Below are positions 9,322 through 18,283 of a stretch of 64,000 nt of DNA, piece after piece; positions within the stretch are counted from its first letter, which is position 1; every line of letters begins with the position of its first letter. The translations under genes and the position numbers were made by a program. Source of the DNA: an uncultured Parasphingopyxis sp. (GTDB taxonomy: Bacteria > Pseudomonadota > Alphaproteobacteria > Sphingomonadales > Sphingomonadaceae); contig NZ_CAKZNF010000091.1 in the NCBI RefSeq assembly GCF_937129435.1, positions 1 to 64,000 on the forward strand. The letters are read 5' to 3'. The notes under the pieces are model-generated. The model did not search any database. It was not told the DNA's origin and saw nothing but the letters and a program-made list of their open reading frames with translations.

Positions 9322-10659
9322 ATGGCCTGGGACTTCGAGACCGAACCCGAGTTTCAGGAGAAGCTCGACTGGATGGAGGAATTCGTCCGCGATGAAGTCG
9401 AGCCCCTGATTTACGCCGGCGTCCACCCATCGGACGTCACCAACCCGAAATACGAGAAACTGGTGCGACCGTTGCAGCAGCGGGTGAAGGAGAAAGGCCT
9501 TTGGGCCTGTCACCTCGGGCCGGAGCTCGGCGGGCAGGGCTATGGCCAGTTGAAGCTCGGTCTGATGAATGAGATCATCGGCGGCTACCCCTTCGCCCCT
9601 TCGGTCTTCGGCTGCCAGGCGCCCGATACCGGCAATGCCGAGATCATCGCCCATTTCGGCACCGAGGAGCAGAAGAAGCGCTATCTCGAGCCGTTGCTCG
9701 AAAACCGGATCGTCTCGAGCTTCTCGATGACCGAGCCGCAGGGCGGCTCAGACCCGACCAATTTCGTGACGCGCGCCGAACTCGATGGCGGCGATTGGGT
9801 CATCAACGGCGAGAAGTGGTTTTCGACCAACGCGAAATGGGCCGAATTCCTCGTCGTCATGGCGGTGACCGACCCGGACGCGGAAAGGCGCCACCATCGC
9901 ACCTCGATGTTCCTCGTTCCGGCCGACACGCCCGGTGTCGAGGTCGTCCGTTCGCTCGGCGTCGGCGCGGGCAATGACGACGGGTCGGAAGGCTATATCC
10001 GCTACACCGATGTTCGCATTCCCGAGGATCATCTTCTCGGCGAACGCGGCAAGGCCTTCATGATCTCGCAGGTGCGGCTGGGCGGCGGGCGCATCCATCA
10101 CGCGATGCGCACGGTCGGCCAGTGCAAAAAGGCGCTCGACCAGATGTGCCAGCGCGCCGTGTCACGCCAAACGCGCGACGGGACGCTGGCCGACAAGCAA
10201 CTGGTGCAGGCCGATATCGCCGACAGCTATGTCCAGCTCCAGCAGTTCCGGCTGCAGGTGCTCTACACGGCCTGGCTCATCGACAAGCACAAGGACTATC
10301 GAAAGGTGCGAAAGGACATCGCGGCGGTGAAGGTCGCGATGCCCAAGGTCTATCACGACATCGTCAGCCGCGCGATGCACCTGCACGGGTCGCTCGGCGT
10401 GTCGAACGAGATGGGCTTCACACGCCAGCTGATCGGCGCCTATGACATGGGCATCGCCGATGGCCCGACCGAGGTCCACAAGGTGACGATCGCCAAGCAA
10501 TTGCTGCGCGATTACGATGCGGGGAACGAACTTTTCCCGGATTACACCATCCCGAACAAGCGCGCCGCCGCGCTCGCACGGCTTGGCGATCCGACCGAGT
10601 TCGCGCAGGACGCCGATGCCGGGGAGCTCGCCCGCAGCGGCAAGCTCGCGCAAGCCTGA
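9322..10659 (+). CDS. Acyl-CoA dehydrogenase (ACAD10/11-like)
   Basis: 445-residue flavoenzyme that would introduce the alpha,beta double bond into an acyl-CoA and pass electrons to ETF. Visible signatures are SSFSMTEPQGGSDPTN (substrate and FAD binding), NGEKWFSTNAKWA and the C-terminal MHLHGSLGVSNEM, then DGPTEVHKVTIAKQLLRDY. The long N-terminal region and DGP-EVH ending resemble ACAD10/ACAD11-type enzymes acting on long or branched acyl-CoAs. I start at ATG 9322, with GGAGAGAAGG just upstream; the frame is open from 9280. Leads the operon running through 16911 and probably to 20727. Confidence 0.9.
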   Translation: MAWDFETEPEFQEKLDWMEEFVRDEVEPLIYAGVHPSDVTNPKYEKLVRPLQQRVKEKGLWACHLGPELGGQGYGQLKLGLMNEIIGGYPFAPSVFGCQAPDTGNAEIIAHFGTEEQKKRYLEPLLENRIVSSFSMTEPQGGSDPTNFVTRAELDGGDWVINGEKWFSTNAKWAEFLVVMAVTDPDAERRHHRTSMFLVPADTPGVEVVRSLGVGAGNDDGSEGYIRYTDVRIPEDHLLGERGKAFMISQVRLGGGRIHHAMRTVGQCKKALDQMCQRAVSRQTRDGTLADKQLVQADIADSYVQLQQFRLQVLYTAWLIDKHKDYRKVRKDIAAVKVAMPKVYHDIVSRAMHLHGSLGVSNEMGFTRQLIGAYDMGIADGPTEVHKVTIAKQLLRDYDAGNELFPDYTIPNKRAAALARLGDPTEFAQDADAGELARSGKLAQA

Positions 10660-10667
10660 GCGCGGAT

Positions 10668-12182
10668 ATGGCAAGCACAACCGCGGGCGCGGGAACGACC
10701 GAAAATCCGTCCGTGCCGCCCTTGGGGTTCGGCACGAAATTCTCATACGGCTTCGGGGCGATCGCCAATGGCGTGAAGAATGCCGCCTTCGCCACCTACC
10801 TGATGCTCTATTTCAATCAGGTGGTGGGGGTTCCGGCGGGAATCGTCGGTACGGCGCTTGCCTGTACGCTGCTGGTCGACGCCTTTGTCGATCCGGCGAT
10901 CGGCCGCTGGGCCGATGTGACGCGATCGCGCTGGGGACGGCGCCATCCCTTCATCTACGGATCGGCGGTTCCGACGGCGATCTTCTTCATTCTGACATGG
11001 TTTCCGCCCGACGGGCTGACCCATGTGCAGCTGGGCTTCTGGATTTTCGCGATGGCGTCGCTGACGCGCGCGTCGATTTCGCTTTTCGAGATCAACGCCA
11101 GCGCCATGGCACCGGAACTGTCCGATGTTTATGCAACGCGAACCAAATTGTTCTCGCTGCGATACTGGTTCGGCTATGCGGGCAGCTTCGGCTTTGCCGC
11201 CTTTTCGCTCGCCGTCATCTTCGTGGCGACGGACCAATATCCGGTCGGCCAGCTCAATCCCGACAGCTACGCCAATTTCGCCATCCTCGGTGCTGCGTTG
11301 ATCTTCATCGCGATCGTCGTCTTCGGTGTCGGCACGCACAATCGTATCCCCCATCTGCGGCAGGCTGATGTGCCGACCGGCAAGACATCGCTAGGTCAGC
11401 ATTTGCGCGAAATGTTCGCCGCATTCCGCAATCGCGGCTTCCTCTCCATTTTCGGTTTCGGCGTGTTCAAATACACGGCGATTGGCCTATACGGCGCGAC
11501 GACGCTCTATTTCGGCACCTATCTCTTCAAGCTGTCGAGCGGGCAACTGGCGATCCTGACATTCGACAGCCTGGTCGCGGCGACGCTCGCCGCACCGCTC
11601 GCGCCGTATTTCTCCAACCTGATGGGCAAGCGTGCCAGCTCGATGATCTTCGCCGTGGTCGGCGTCGGCATCGGGGTCACGCCGCTCTGGATGAGCCTGT
11701 TCGACATCTATTTCCCCGTCGGCCATCCGCTGCTCGTGCCGAGCCTGTTTCTCGTCGGAGCGGTCTATGGGGCGATGGTCGCGATCTCGCTGATCAACAC
11801 GTCCTCGATGCTGGCCGATGTCGTCGAGGACAGCGCCGTCCAGACCGGGCGGCATACGGCGGGCACCTTCTTCGCGGCATCCAGCTTCATGCAGCAATGT
11901 TCGGCGGCGCTCGGCGTGTTCGTGGCGGGTCGGGTGCTGGAATGGTCGGCTTTCCCCGAGCGCGCGGATCCCGCAACGATCCCCGACGCAACGGTCGACA
12001 GCCTGCTGATTCATTATATTCCGACGTCGTTCGGATTATGGGCAATCGGTTGTCTGTTCCTCTTCTTCTATCCGATCACGCGTCAGCGGCACGAGAGCAA
12101 TATCGAGATCCTGCGTGCCCGCGAGGCCGAGGCGCGGGAAGCAGAGATGCGCGATGCCCCGATCGGAGCGCCTGCGCGATGA
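10668..12182 (+). CDS. MFS transporter, GPH-like (first of a tandem pair)
   Basis: 504-residue polytopic inner-membrane transporter with about 12 hydrophobic segments. The loop motif DPAIGRWADVTRSRWGRRHP between TM2 and TM3 is characteristic of the glycoside-pentoside-hexuronide:cation symporter (MelB-like) branch of the MFS. GPH-like members in sphingomonad catabolic clusters may carry substrates other than sugars, so the cargo cannot be inferred from family alone. The next gene is a paralogue of identical length with overlapping stop and start (ATGA). Nine bases separate it from the dehydrogenase upstream, so they are co-transcribed. Confidence 0.87.
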   Translation: MASTTAGAGTTENPSVPPLGFGTKFSYGFGAIANGVKNAAFATYLMLYFNQVVGVPAGIVGTALACTLLVDAFVDPAIGRWADVTRSRWGRRHPFIYGSAVPTAIFFILTWFPPDGLTHVQLGFWIFAMASLTRASISLFEINASAMAPELSDVYATRTKLFSLRYWFGYAGSFGFAAFSLAVIFVATDQYPVGQLNPDSYANFAILGAALIFIAIVVFGVGTHNRIPHLRQADVPTGKTSLGQHLREMFAAFRNRGFLSIFGFGVFKYTAIGLYGATTLYFGTYLFKLSSGQLAILTFDSLVAATLAAPLAPYFSNLMGKRASSMIFAVVGVGIGVTPLWMSLFDIYFPVGHPLLVPSLFLVGAVYGAMVAISLINTSSMLADVVEDSAVQTGRHTAGTFFAASSFMQQCSAALGVFVAGRVLEWSAFPERADPATIPDATVDSLLIHYIPTSFGLWAIGCLFLFFYPITRQRHESNIEILRAREAEAREAEMRDAPIGAPAR

Positions 12183-13693
12183 CCCAGGCGGCGACGCCTC
12201 CACCTCCGCCGCTGTCTCTGCCGACCAAGGTCCTCTACGGCTTTGGATCGGTGGGATATGGCGTGAAGGACGTCGCCTTCCGTTCGTTCCTGCTGCTTTA
12301 TTACAACCAGGTCATCGGCGTGCGCGCCGAGCTGGTATCGTTCGCGATCCTCGTGGCCCTGGTCGTCGATGCGGTGTCCGACCCGATCGTGGGGCAGTTT
12401 TCGGACAATCTGCGGACCCGATGGGGCAGGCGGCATCCGCTGATGTTCGCCTCGGCCATTCCCGCGGCCGGCAGCCTGTTGCTGCTCTTCATGCCGCCCG
12501 AGGGGATGAGCGACACGCAGATGTTCGTCTATATCCTGGTCGTCGGTTGCTGCGTCCGGACGTTCATCACATTCTACGAAATCCCTAGCAGCGCGCTCGC
12601 GCCCGAGCTGACCACCGACTATGACGAGCGGACATCGGTCGCGAGCTATCGCTATTTCTTTGCCTATCTCGGCGGGATCGCGCTGGCCTTCGCGACGCTG
12701 TACATATTCCTCGCGCCGACCGCCGAATATCCGGTCGGCCAGCTCAATCCGGCCGGTTACTGGAAATTCGCGCTGCTCGGATCGGCATTGATGTTCGGGT
12801 GTATCGTCATCTCGAGCCTCGGGACCTTCCACCGGGTCAAATATTTCCGGCCGATCGCGCCGCCGGAGAAGATCGGTTTCGTGAGGACGGTCGGCCAGAT
12901 GCGGACGACGCTCGCCAATCGCGGCTTTCTTGCGATTCTCGCCTTCGGCCTGCTAAAATATACCGCGATCGGGCTCACCTCCGCTCTCAACATCTATTTC
13001 GGCACCTATCTCTGGGGGCTGAACTCGGCCGAGCTTGCGATCCTGACGCTCGACTCGCTCGTCGGCGCCTTTCTGGGCCTGCTGATCGCGCCGCAAATCT
13101 CCAAACGTTTCGGCAAGCGCAACGCGGCGTTCGGGCTGGCGGTCGTCGCCGTTCTCGTCGTGTCGGCGCCGTACCTGCTGCGGATCGCCGGGCTGTTTTT
13201 CGACAATGGAAACCCCGCCCTGGTGCCGACATTGTTCGCCGTCAGCATCGTCTACGCGACCTGCGGCGTTTCGTCCGCGATCCTCGTCCATGCGATGGTC
13301 GGCGACGTGGTCGAGGAAAGCGAACTGAAAACCGGCAGGCGTTCGGAAGGCATCTTCTACGCCGCCAATACCTTCATCCAGAAAGCGGTGTCGGGTCTCG
13401 GCGTCTTTTTCGCGGGTCTCGTGATCGCGCTGGTCGGGCTGCAGCCGGGAACGGATCCGGCGACCGTCGATCCGGCCGTGCCGCTCAATCTGGCGGTGGT
13501 CTATGTGCCGCTTCTCGTCGCCTTCTATATCGTCGGTGCCTGTTTTCTGTTCTATTATCGGATCGACCGTCAGAGCCATCAGGCGAATCTCGACGAGTTG
13601 AAGCTGCGCGAAGCCGCCGCACTCGCCGAACAGGAAAAGGAAATCGAGCCGGGCGGCCTGGGGCGCAATGTGAATCCGGCGACGACGAACTGA
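12179..13693 (+). CDS. MFS transporter, GPH-like (second of a tandem pair)
   Basis: 504 residues, the same length as the upstream transporter. Shared blocks include DPIVGQFSDNLRTRWGRRHP, PVGQLNP, KYTAIGL, YFGTYLW, LAILTLDSLV and the ending that rebuilds FYRIDRQSH. The two therefore arose by tandem duplication and have since diverged clearly in sequence. Start is ATG 12179 inside the TGA of the first transporter; the frame is open far upstream but overlaps it completely. Twelve-TM inner-membrane symporter, cargo unknown. The pair may act as a heterodimer or take up two related compounds; neither is shown. Confidence 0.87.
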   Translation: MTQAATPPPPPLSLPTKVLYGFGSVGYGVKDVAFRSFLLLYYNQVIGVRAELVSFAILVALVVDAVSDPIVGQFSDNLRTRWGRRHPLMFASAIPAAGSLLLLFMPPEGMSDTQMFVYILVVGCCVRTFITFYEIPSSALAPELTTDYDERTSVASYRYFFAYLGGIALAFATLYIFLAPTAEYPVGQLNPAGYWKFALLGSALMFGCIVISSLGTFHRVKYFRPIAPPEKIGFVRTVGQMRTTLANRGFLAILAFGLLKYTAIGLTSALNIYFGTYLWGLNSAELAILTLDSLVGAFLGLLIAPQISKRFGKRNAAFGLAVVAVLVVSAPYLLRIAGLFFDNGNPALVPTLFAVSIVYATCGVSSAILVHAMVGDVVEESELKTGRRSEGIFYAANTFIQKAVSGLGVFFAGLVIALVGLQPGTDPATVDPAVPLNLAVVYVPLLVAFYIVGACFLFYYRIDRQSHQANLDELKLREAAALAEQEKEIEPGGLGRNVNPATTN

Positions 13694-13706
13694 ATGGGAA
13701 GATGAG

Positions 13707-15353
13707 ATGACCGACCCCAACCTCACCTGGACCTACGCCGCGATCTGGGAATCGATCGCCGCCGCGCAGCCCGATGCGGATGCGTTCATCCAGGGCGACG
13801 AACATCTGAGCTGGGCGGAGTTCGACCGGCAGGGCGATGCGCTGGCCGCGTATCTCGTCGAGGCGGGGCTGGGGCGGCATGCGACGGTCGCCGCCTATAT
13901 GCCGAACCGGCCGGAGTACATGACGACCTATAATGCCGCGATCAAGGCGGCGCTGACGCCGATCAACATCAACTATCGCTACACATCGGGCGAGCTTGAA
14001 TATCTGATCGACAATTCGGATGCCGAGGCGGTCGTCTTCGATGCGCGCTATGCCGGAACGATCGAGGAAGTGCGCGGATCGCTCGACCGGGTGAAATGCT
14101 GGATCGCGGTCGGCGCCGACAGCGATTGCCCTGACTGGGCCGCGCGCTGGGAAGACGCGATCGCGAAAACGCCCGATGCCCGGCCGTTCGAGGCGCCCTG
14201 GGGCCGGTCGAACGACGACATGCTGATGATCTATACCGGCGGCACCACCGGAATGCCCAAGGGCGTGATGTGGCGGCTGTCGGACCTGATCGCCAAGGGA
14301 AATTACGGCGCCAATCCGCTGCTCGGCGTTCCGCCGCTCGAAAAGCCCGAAGATGCCGGGCCGCGCGCCGCCGCCGCGGTGTTCAAATCGCGCTCGCTGA
14401 TCGCGCCGCCGCTGATGCACGGAACCGGGCTGCTGACGGCGATGGCCGCGCTGGTCGCGGGCGGCACGGTGCTGCTGCTCCCCGACGCGAAATTCTCTGC
14501 CGAAGGGCTGCTCGACATGGCGCAGCAGCACAAGGCGACGCGGATGACGATCGTCGGCGAACCGTTCGCCCGGCCGATCCTCGATGCGCTCGAGGCCGAG
14601 CCCGAACGCTGGGACATGACGGGCGTGCTGCTGATGACGTCCTCGGGCGCGATGTGGACGCGCGAGACCAAGCTGGGGCTGATCAAGCACATGCCCAACG
14701 TCAACCTGATGGACGCCTACAGCTCGTCCGAGGCGCTCGGCATGGGAATGTCGGTCACCAATGCGCAGGGCGAGACGCAGACCGCGCGGTTCGAGATCGG
14801 CGAGACGTGTTCGGTCTTCACCGAGGACCATCGCCGCGTCGAACCGGGGTCGGGCGAGAAGGGGCTACTCGCGGTCGGCGGCATCAATCCGATCGGATAT
14901 TACAAGGACGAGGAGAAGACCGCGAAGACCTTCCCCGTGATCGAGGGCGAGCGCTGGTGCATCCCGGGCGACTGGGCGATCGTGCATGCGGACGGCAGCC
15001 TCGAAATCCTGGGCCGCGGTTCGCAGTGCATCAATACCGGCGGCGAGAAGGTCTTTCCCGAAGAGGTGGAGGAGGCGCTGCGCAGGCATGAAGCGGTCAA
15101 CGACGTCGCCGTGACCGGCCTTCCCGATCCGCGCTGGGGCGAACGCATCTGCGCTGTCGTCGAATTGCGCTCTGGTGCGGCGCGGCCCGCCGAACAGGAA
15201 CTGGCCGACTGGGTGCGCGGGCAGCTTGCCGACTATAAGACCCCGCGCGATTTCGTCTTCGTCGACAGCGTCGGCCGGGCGCCCAATGGCAAGCTCGATT
15301 ACAAGGCGGTCAAGCAAATCGCGCTCGATGCGGTGGGAGAGCAAGCCGCGTGA
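13707..15353 (+). CDS. Acyl-CoA synthetase (AMP-forming), second of the island
   Basis: 548-residue ANL-family ligase. The phosphate-binding loop is IYTGGTTGMPKGVMWR, the domain hinge reads GDWAIVHADGSLEILGRGSQ and the C-terminal catalytic lysine lies in APNGKLDYKAVK. The GGTTGMPKGVMWR form is common in ligases of steroid and terpenoid acid clusters, but that is only suggestive. It would activate the imported acid to its CoA ester before dehydrogenation. Sits directly after the transporters (13 bases) and overlaps the thiolase-fold gene start (GTGA), so the order transporter, ligase, thiolase-fold, DUF35 is one transcription unit. Confidence 0.9.
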   Translation: MTDPNLTWTYAAIWESIAAAQPDADAFIQGDEHLSWAEFDRQGDALAAYLVEAGLGRHATVAAYMPNRPEYMTTYNAAIKAALTPININYRYTSGELEYLIDNSDAEAVVFDARYAGTIEEVRGSLDRVKCWIAVGADSDCPDWAARWEDAIAKTPDARPFEAPWGRSNDDMLMIYTGGTTGMPKGVMWRLSDLIAKGNYGANPLLGVPPLEKPEDAGPRAAAAVFKSRSLIAPPLMHGTGLLTAMAALVAGGTVLLLPDAKFSAEGLLDMAQQHKATRMTIVGEPFARPILDALEAEPERWDMTGVLLMTSSGAMWTRETKLGLIKHMPNVNLMDAYSSSEALGMGMSVTNAQGETQTARFEIGETCSVFTEDHRRVEPGSGEKGLLAVGGINPIGYYKDEEKTAKTFPVIEGERWCIPGDWAIVHADGSLEILGRGSQCINTGGEKVFPEEVEEALRRHEAVNDVAVTGLPDPRWGERICAVVELRSGAARPAEQELADWVRGQLADYKTPRDFVFVDSVGRAPNGKLDYKAVKQIALDAVGEQAA

Positions 15354-16507
15354 GCATCAAGGGCAAGGCGTATATTGCCGGTGCGTTCGAACATCCGCTG
15401 CGCAAGGCGCCGGACGTGTCGACGCCGCAGCTTCATGCCGAATGCGCGATGGGGGCGCTGGCCGATGCGGGGCTGAGCCTCGACGATGTCGACGGCTATT
15501 TCTGCTCCGGCGATGCGCCGGGGTTCGGCGGGCTGTCGATGGCCGACTATCTGGGGCTGACCGGCCTCTCGCATATCGACAGCACCGAGACGGGCGGATC
15601 GTCCTATATCCTGCATGTGAGCCATGCCGCGCAGGCGATCGCGATGGGCAAGTGCACGGTCGCGCTGATCACGCTCGCCGGGCGGCCGCGTTCGGAGCAG
15701 GTGCGCTGGCCGCGTCCGAACAGCTTCGAAGGACCGTTCGAGGCCTGGTGCGGCGGATCGACGCACAACACCTATGGGATGGCCGCGATGCGGCACATAC
15801 ATGAGTTTGGGACAACGTCCGAACAGCTCGCCTGGATCAAGGTCGCGGCGAGCCAGCACGCGCAATATAACGAACATGCGATGTTGCGCGACGTCGTGAC
15901 GGTCGAGGACGTGCTTCAATCGCCGATGATCTCCGATCCGCTCCACCGGCTCGATTGCTGTGTGGTGTCGGACGGCGGCGGCGCGCTCGTCGTCGTCGCG
16001 CCCGAGGTGATGAAATCGCTCGACCGGCCGGCGGTGAAAATCCTCGGTGCGGGCGAGGCGGTGAAGGGGCAGAATGGCGGCAAGGTCGATCTGACCTACA
16101 GCGCTGCCGCGAAGTCCGGGCCGGCGGCCTTTGCCGAGGCCGGGGTGACGCCTGCCGATATCAAATATGCCTCGATCTACGACAGCTTCACGATCACCGT
16201 GCTGATGCAGATCGAGGATCTCGGCTTTTGCGAGAAGGGGAAGGGCGGTGCGTTCGTCACCGACGGCAATTTGATTTCGGGGAGCGGCAAGCTGCCCTTC
16301 AACACCGATGGCGGCGGCCTCTGCAACAACCACCCGACCAACAGAGGCGGCATGACCAAGGTGATCGAGGCGGTGCGGCAGCTGCGCGGCGAGGCGCATC
16401 CGGCGGTGCAGGTGCCCAATTGCGACCTTGCGCTGGCGACCGGGATCGGCGGCTCGCTCGGCATCCGCCACGGCGCCGCGACCCTGATCATGGAGCGCGC
16501 GGCATGA
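15350..16507 (+). CDS. Thiolase-fold protein lacking nucleophilic cysteine, Ltp2-like
   Basis: 385-residue thiolase-superfamily protein of the SCP-x/lipid-transfer branch. Where classical thiolases have the nucleophile in a NACASG-type motif, this one reads DSTETGGSS, with Glu80 at the cysteine position; the C-terminal CxG motif is also absent (GGSLGIRHG). Retained features are the YDSFTITVLMQIEDLGF block and NNHPTNRGG with its histidine. The known family precedent is Ltp2, a steroid side-chain retro-aldolase that needs a DUF35 partner, and a DUF35 gene follows here with ATGA overlap. So I infer C-C cleavage by retro-aldol rather than thiolysis. GTG start at 15350 overlaps the ligase stop. 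Confidence 0.85.
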   Translation: MSIKGKAYIAGAFEHPLRKAPDVSTPQLHAECAMGALADAGLSLDDVDGYFCSGDAPGFGGLSMADYLGLTGLSHIDSTETGGSSYILHVSHAAQAIAMGKCTVALITLAGRPRSEQVRWPRPNSFEGPFEAWCGGSTHNTYGMAAMRHIHEFGTTSEQLAWIKVAASQHAQYNEHAMLRDVVTVEDVLQSPMISDPLHRLDCCVVSDGGGALVVVAPEVMKSLDRPAVKILGAGEAVKGQNGGKVDLTYSAAAKSGPAAFAEAGVTPADIKYASIYDSFTITVLMQIEDLGFCEKGKGGAFVTDGNLISGSGKLPFNTDGGGLCNNHPTNRGGMTKVIEAVRQLRGEAHPAVQVPNCDLALATGIGGSLGIRHGAATLIMERAA

Positions 16508-16911
16508 ACGAAACGCGCAAACTGGCACAGCCCGAAGCGACACCCGAGACACAGCCCTTCTGGGACGCGGCGCGCGAGGGCAAGCTGCTGATCAAGCGAT
16601 GCGGCGGATGCGGCGAAGCGCATTATCCGCCGCGTGCGATCTGCCCCTTTTGCCACTCCGCCGATACGGCTTGGGAGAAATCGAAGGGTGCGGGCTCGGT
16701 CTACAGCTTCTCGATCATGCGCCGCTCGCCGACCGGGCCCTACACCATCGCCTATGTCCAACTTGACGAAGGTCCGCGCATGCTGACCAATATCATCGAT
16801 GCCGATCCTGACTCGCTTGCCATTGGCGGGCGTGTGTGCTTGACGTTTACGGAAACCGGCGGCGATGCACCGCCCGTTCCGATGTTCCGACCGGCCCCGC
16901 AAGCTAGCTGA
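16504..16911 (+). CDS. DUF35 OB-fold / zinc-ribbon partner protein
   Basis: 135-residue protein with an N-terminal helix, a rubredoxin-like zinc ribbon (Cys33, Cys36, Cys47 and Cys50 in CGGC...CPFC) and a C-terminal OB-fold. Proteins of this family bind thiolase-fold enzymes and are needed for their activity or acyl-CoA binding (ChsH2 domain with Ltp2, BbsA with BbsB). Its start overlaps the stop of the thiolase-fold gene by four bases, so the two products are probably made in equal amounts and form a complex. ATG start; stops 13 bases before the next dehydrogenase. Confidence 0.9.
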   Translation: MNETRKLAQPEATPETQPFWDAAREGKLLIKRCGGCGEAHYPPRAICPFCHSADTAWEKSKGAGSVYSFSIMRRSPTGPYTIAYVQLDEGPRMLTNIIDADPDSLAIGGRVCLTFTETGGDAPPVPMFRPAPQAS

Positions 16912-16924
16912 ATGGAGAGAGATC

Positions 16925-18136
16925 ATGGCCACTGCCGCTGAAACGATCGACGAGAACGAAGCCTTTCGCGAGGAAGCGCGCGCCTGGCTCGCCGAGAATT
17001 TTCCCGAAGAGCTGAAGAACCAGGGCAATGCCATGGCAGGCGTCGACGGCCCGACCGCCGAAACGCCGGTGCAGAGGCAGTGGCGCGAGGCGATGGGCGA
17101 AAAGGGCTGGGGCGTTCCGACCTGGCCGGAAAAATATGGCGGCGGCGGGCTGACGCCGAAACAGGCGCGCATCCTGACCGAGGAAATGAACCGGATCGGC
17201 GCCTATAATCCGATCGGCGGCATGGGCGTCATGATGTTCGGCCCGACGCTGCTCGAATATGGCACCGAGGAACAGAAGCAGGAGCATATCCCGCCGATCT
17301 GCAAGGGCGAGATCCGCTGGTGCCAGGGCTATTCGGAGCCGGGCGCGGGATCCGACCTCGCCTCGCTCCAGACCTTCGGTGAGGACAAGGGCGACCATTA
17401 TCTCGTCAACGGCCAGAAGACCTGGACCAGCGGCGGCCAATGGGCTGACAAATGCTTCTGCCTCGTCCGCACCGACAAGAGCGAGAAGCACAAGGGTATC
17501 AGCTTCATGCTCATCGACATGAACGATCCCGGCGTCGAGACGCGGCCGATCCGGCTGATCTCGGGCGCGTCGCCGTTCTGCGAAACTTTCTTCACCGATG
17601 TGAAGGTGCCGAAGGAAAACCTCGTCGGGGCCGAGGGAGAGGGCTGGACGATCGGCAAGCGCCTGCTGCAGCATGAACGTTCGAGCCTGTCGGGCGGCGG
17701 CGGCGCGGCGGCGCGGATGTTCTCGGGCGGTTCGCTTTCCGATCAGGCCAAGCAGTATCGCGGCGTCAACGACAATGGCGAAATCGCCGACAAGGAGTTG
17801 CGCGACAAGATTATCAAGTTCGAGATGCTCCAGCGCAACTTCATGAACACGCTGCGCCGCGCCTCCGAAGAGGCGAAGGGCAATCAGGGGCCGACCGCGG
17901 CGACTTCGATCATGAAGAATGTCGGTGGCAAGATCACCCAGGAACGCGCCGAGCTGGTGCTCGAGATCATGGGGATGAACGGGCTCGGTTGGGAAGGCGA
18001 AGGCTTCGAACCCGCCGAACTCGCGGCAACGCGCGCCTGGCTCTGGGGCAAGGCGGTGTCGGTCTATGGCGGCAGCTTCGAGATCCAGAACAACATCGTG
18101 GCGAAGCGAATTCTGGGCATGCAGGACCACCAATAG
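16925..18136 (+). CDS. Acyl-CoA dehydrogenase, large partner subunit
   Basis: 403-residue acyl-CoA dehydrogenase with YSEPGAGSDLAS, NGQKTWTSGGQWADKCF and the C-terminal YGGSFEIQNNIVAKRILGM that contacts FAD. The ATG at 16925 follows GGAGAGA. Together with the shorter 357-residue dehydrogenase at 18284 it forms a long-plus-short pair of the kind that makes alpha2beta2 heterotetramers in steroid side-chain degradation (family precedent: FadE28-FadE29). Position directly behind the thiolase-fold/DUF35 pair supports action on the same CoA ester. Heteromer formation is inference. Confidence 0.9.
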   Translation: MATAAETIDENEAFREEARAWLAENFPEELKNQGNAMAGVDGPTAETPVQRQWREAMGEKGWGVPTWPEKYGGGGLTPKQARILTEEMNRIGAYNPIGGMGVMMFGPTLLEYGTEEQKQEHIPPICKGEIRWCQGYSEPGAGSDLASLQTFGEDKGDHYLVNGQKTWTSGGQWADKCFCLVRTDKSEKHKGISFMLIDMNDPGVETRPIRLISGASPFCETFFTDVKVPKENLVGAEGEGWTIGKRLLQHERSSLSGGGGAAARMFSGGSLSDQAKQYRGVNDNGEIADKELRDKIIKFEMLQRNFMNTLRRASEEAKGNQGPTAATSIMKNVGGKITQERAELVLEIMGMNGLGWEGEGFEPAELAATRAWLWGKAVSVYGGSFEIQNNIVAKRILGMQDHQ

Positions 18137-18143
18137 CGAAACG

Positions 18144-18273
18144 CCCTCTCCCCTTCAGGGGAGAGGGAAGAGCCGCGTAGCGGCGAAGGGAGAGGGGCAG
18201 TCTCCCGAACAGTTGAAACCTTGGGTCGGTGGACGCCCCCTCTCCCCGGCCCTCTCCCCTGAAGGGGAGAGGG
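18144..18273. repeat. Palindromic G/C-rich intergenic repeat, copy 3
   Basis: Two 24-base self-complementary blocks (18144-18167 and 18250-18273, ccctctcccc..ggggagaggg type) are also inverted repeats of one another, with paired inner segments (gaagggagagggg and ccccctctccccg). The element separates the two acyl-CoA dehydrogenase subunit genes. Its right end supplies the purine-rich stretch GGGGAGAGGGAG 9-12 bases before the ATG of the gene at 18284, so it may act as that gene's ribosome-binding site. Confidence 0.85.
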
Positions 18274-18283
18274 AGATGAATAA

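Noticed and set aside
15350..16507. Ordinary acetyl-CoA acetyltransferase call
   Set aside because: Both cysteines needed for thiolase chemistry are absent, so a conventional thiolase label would mislead.
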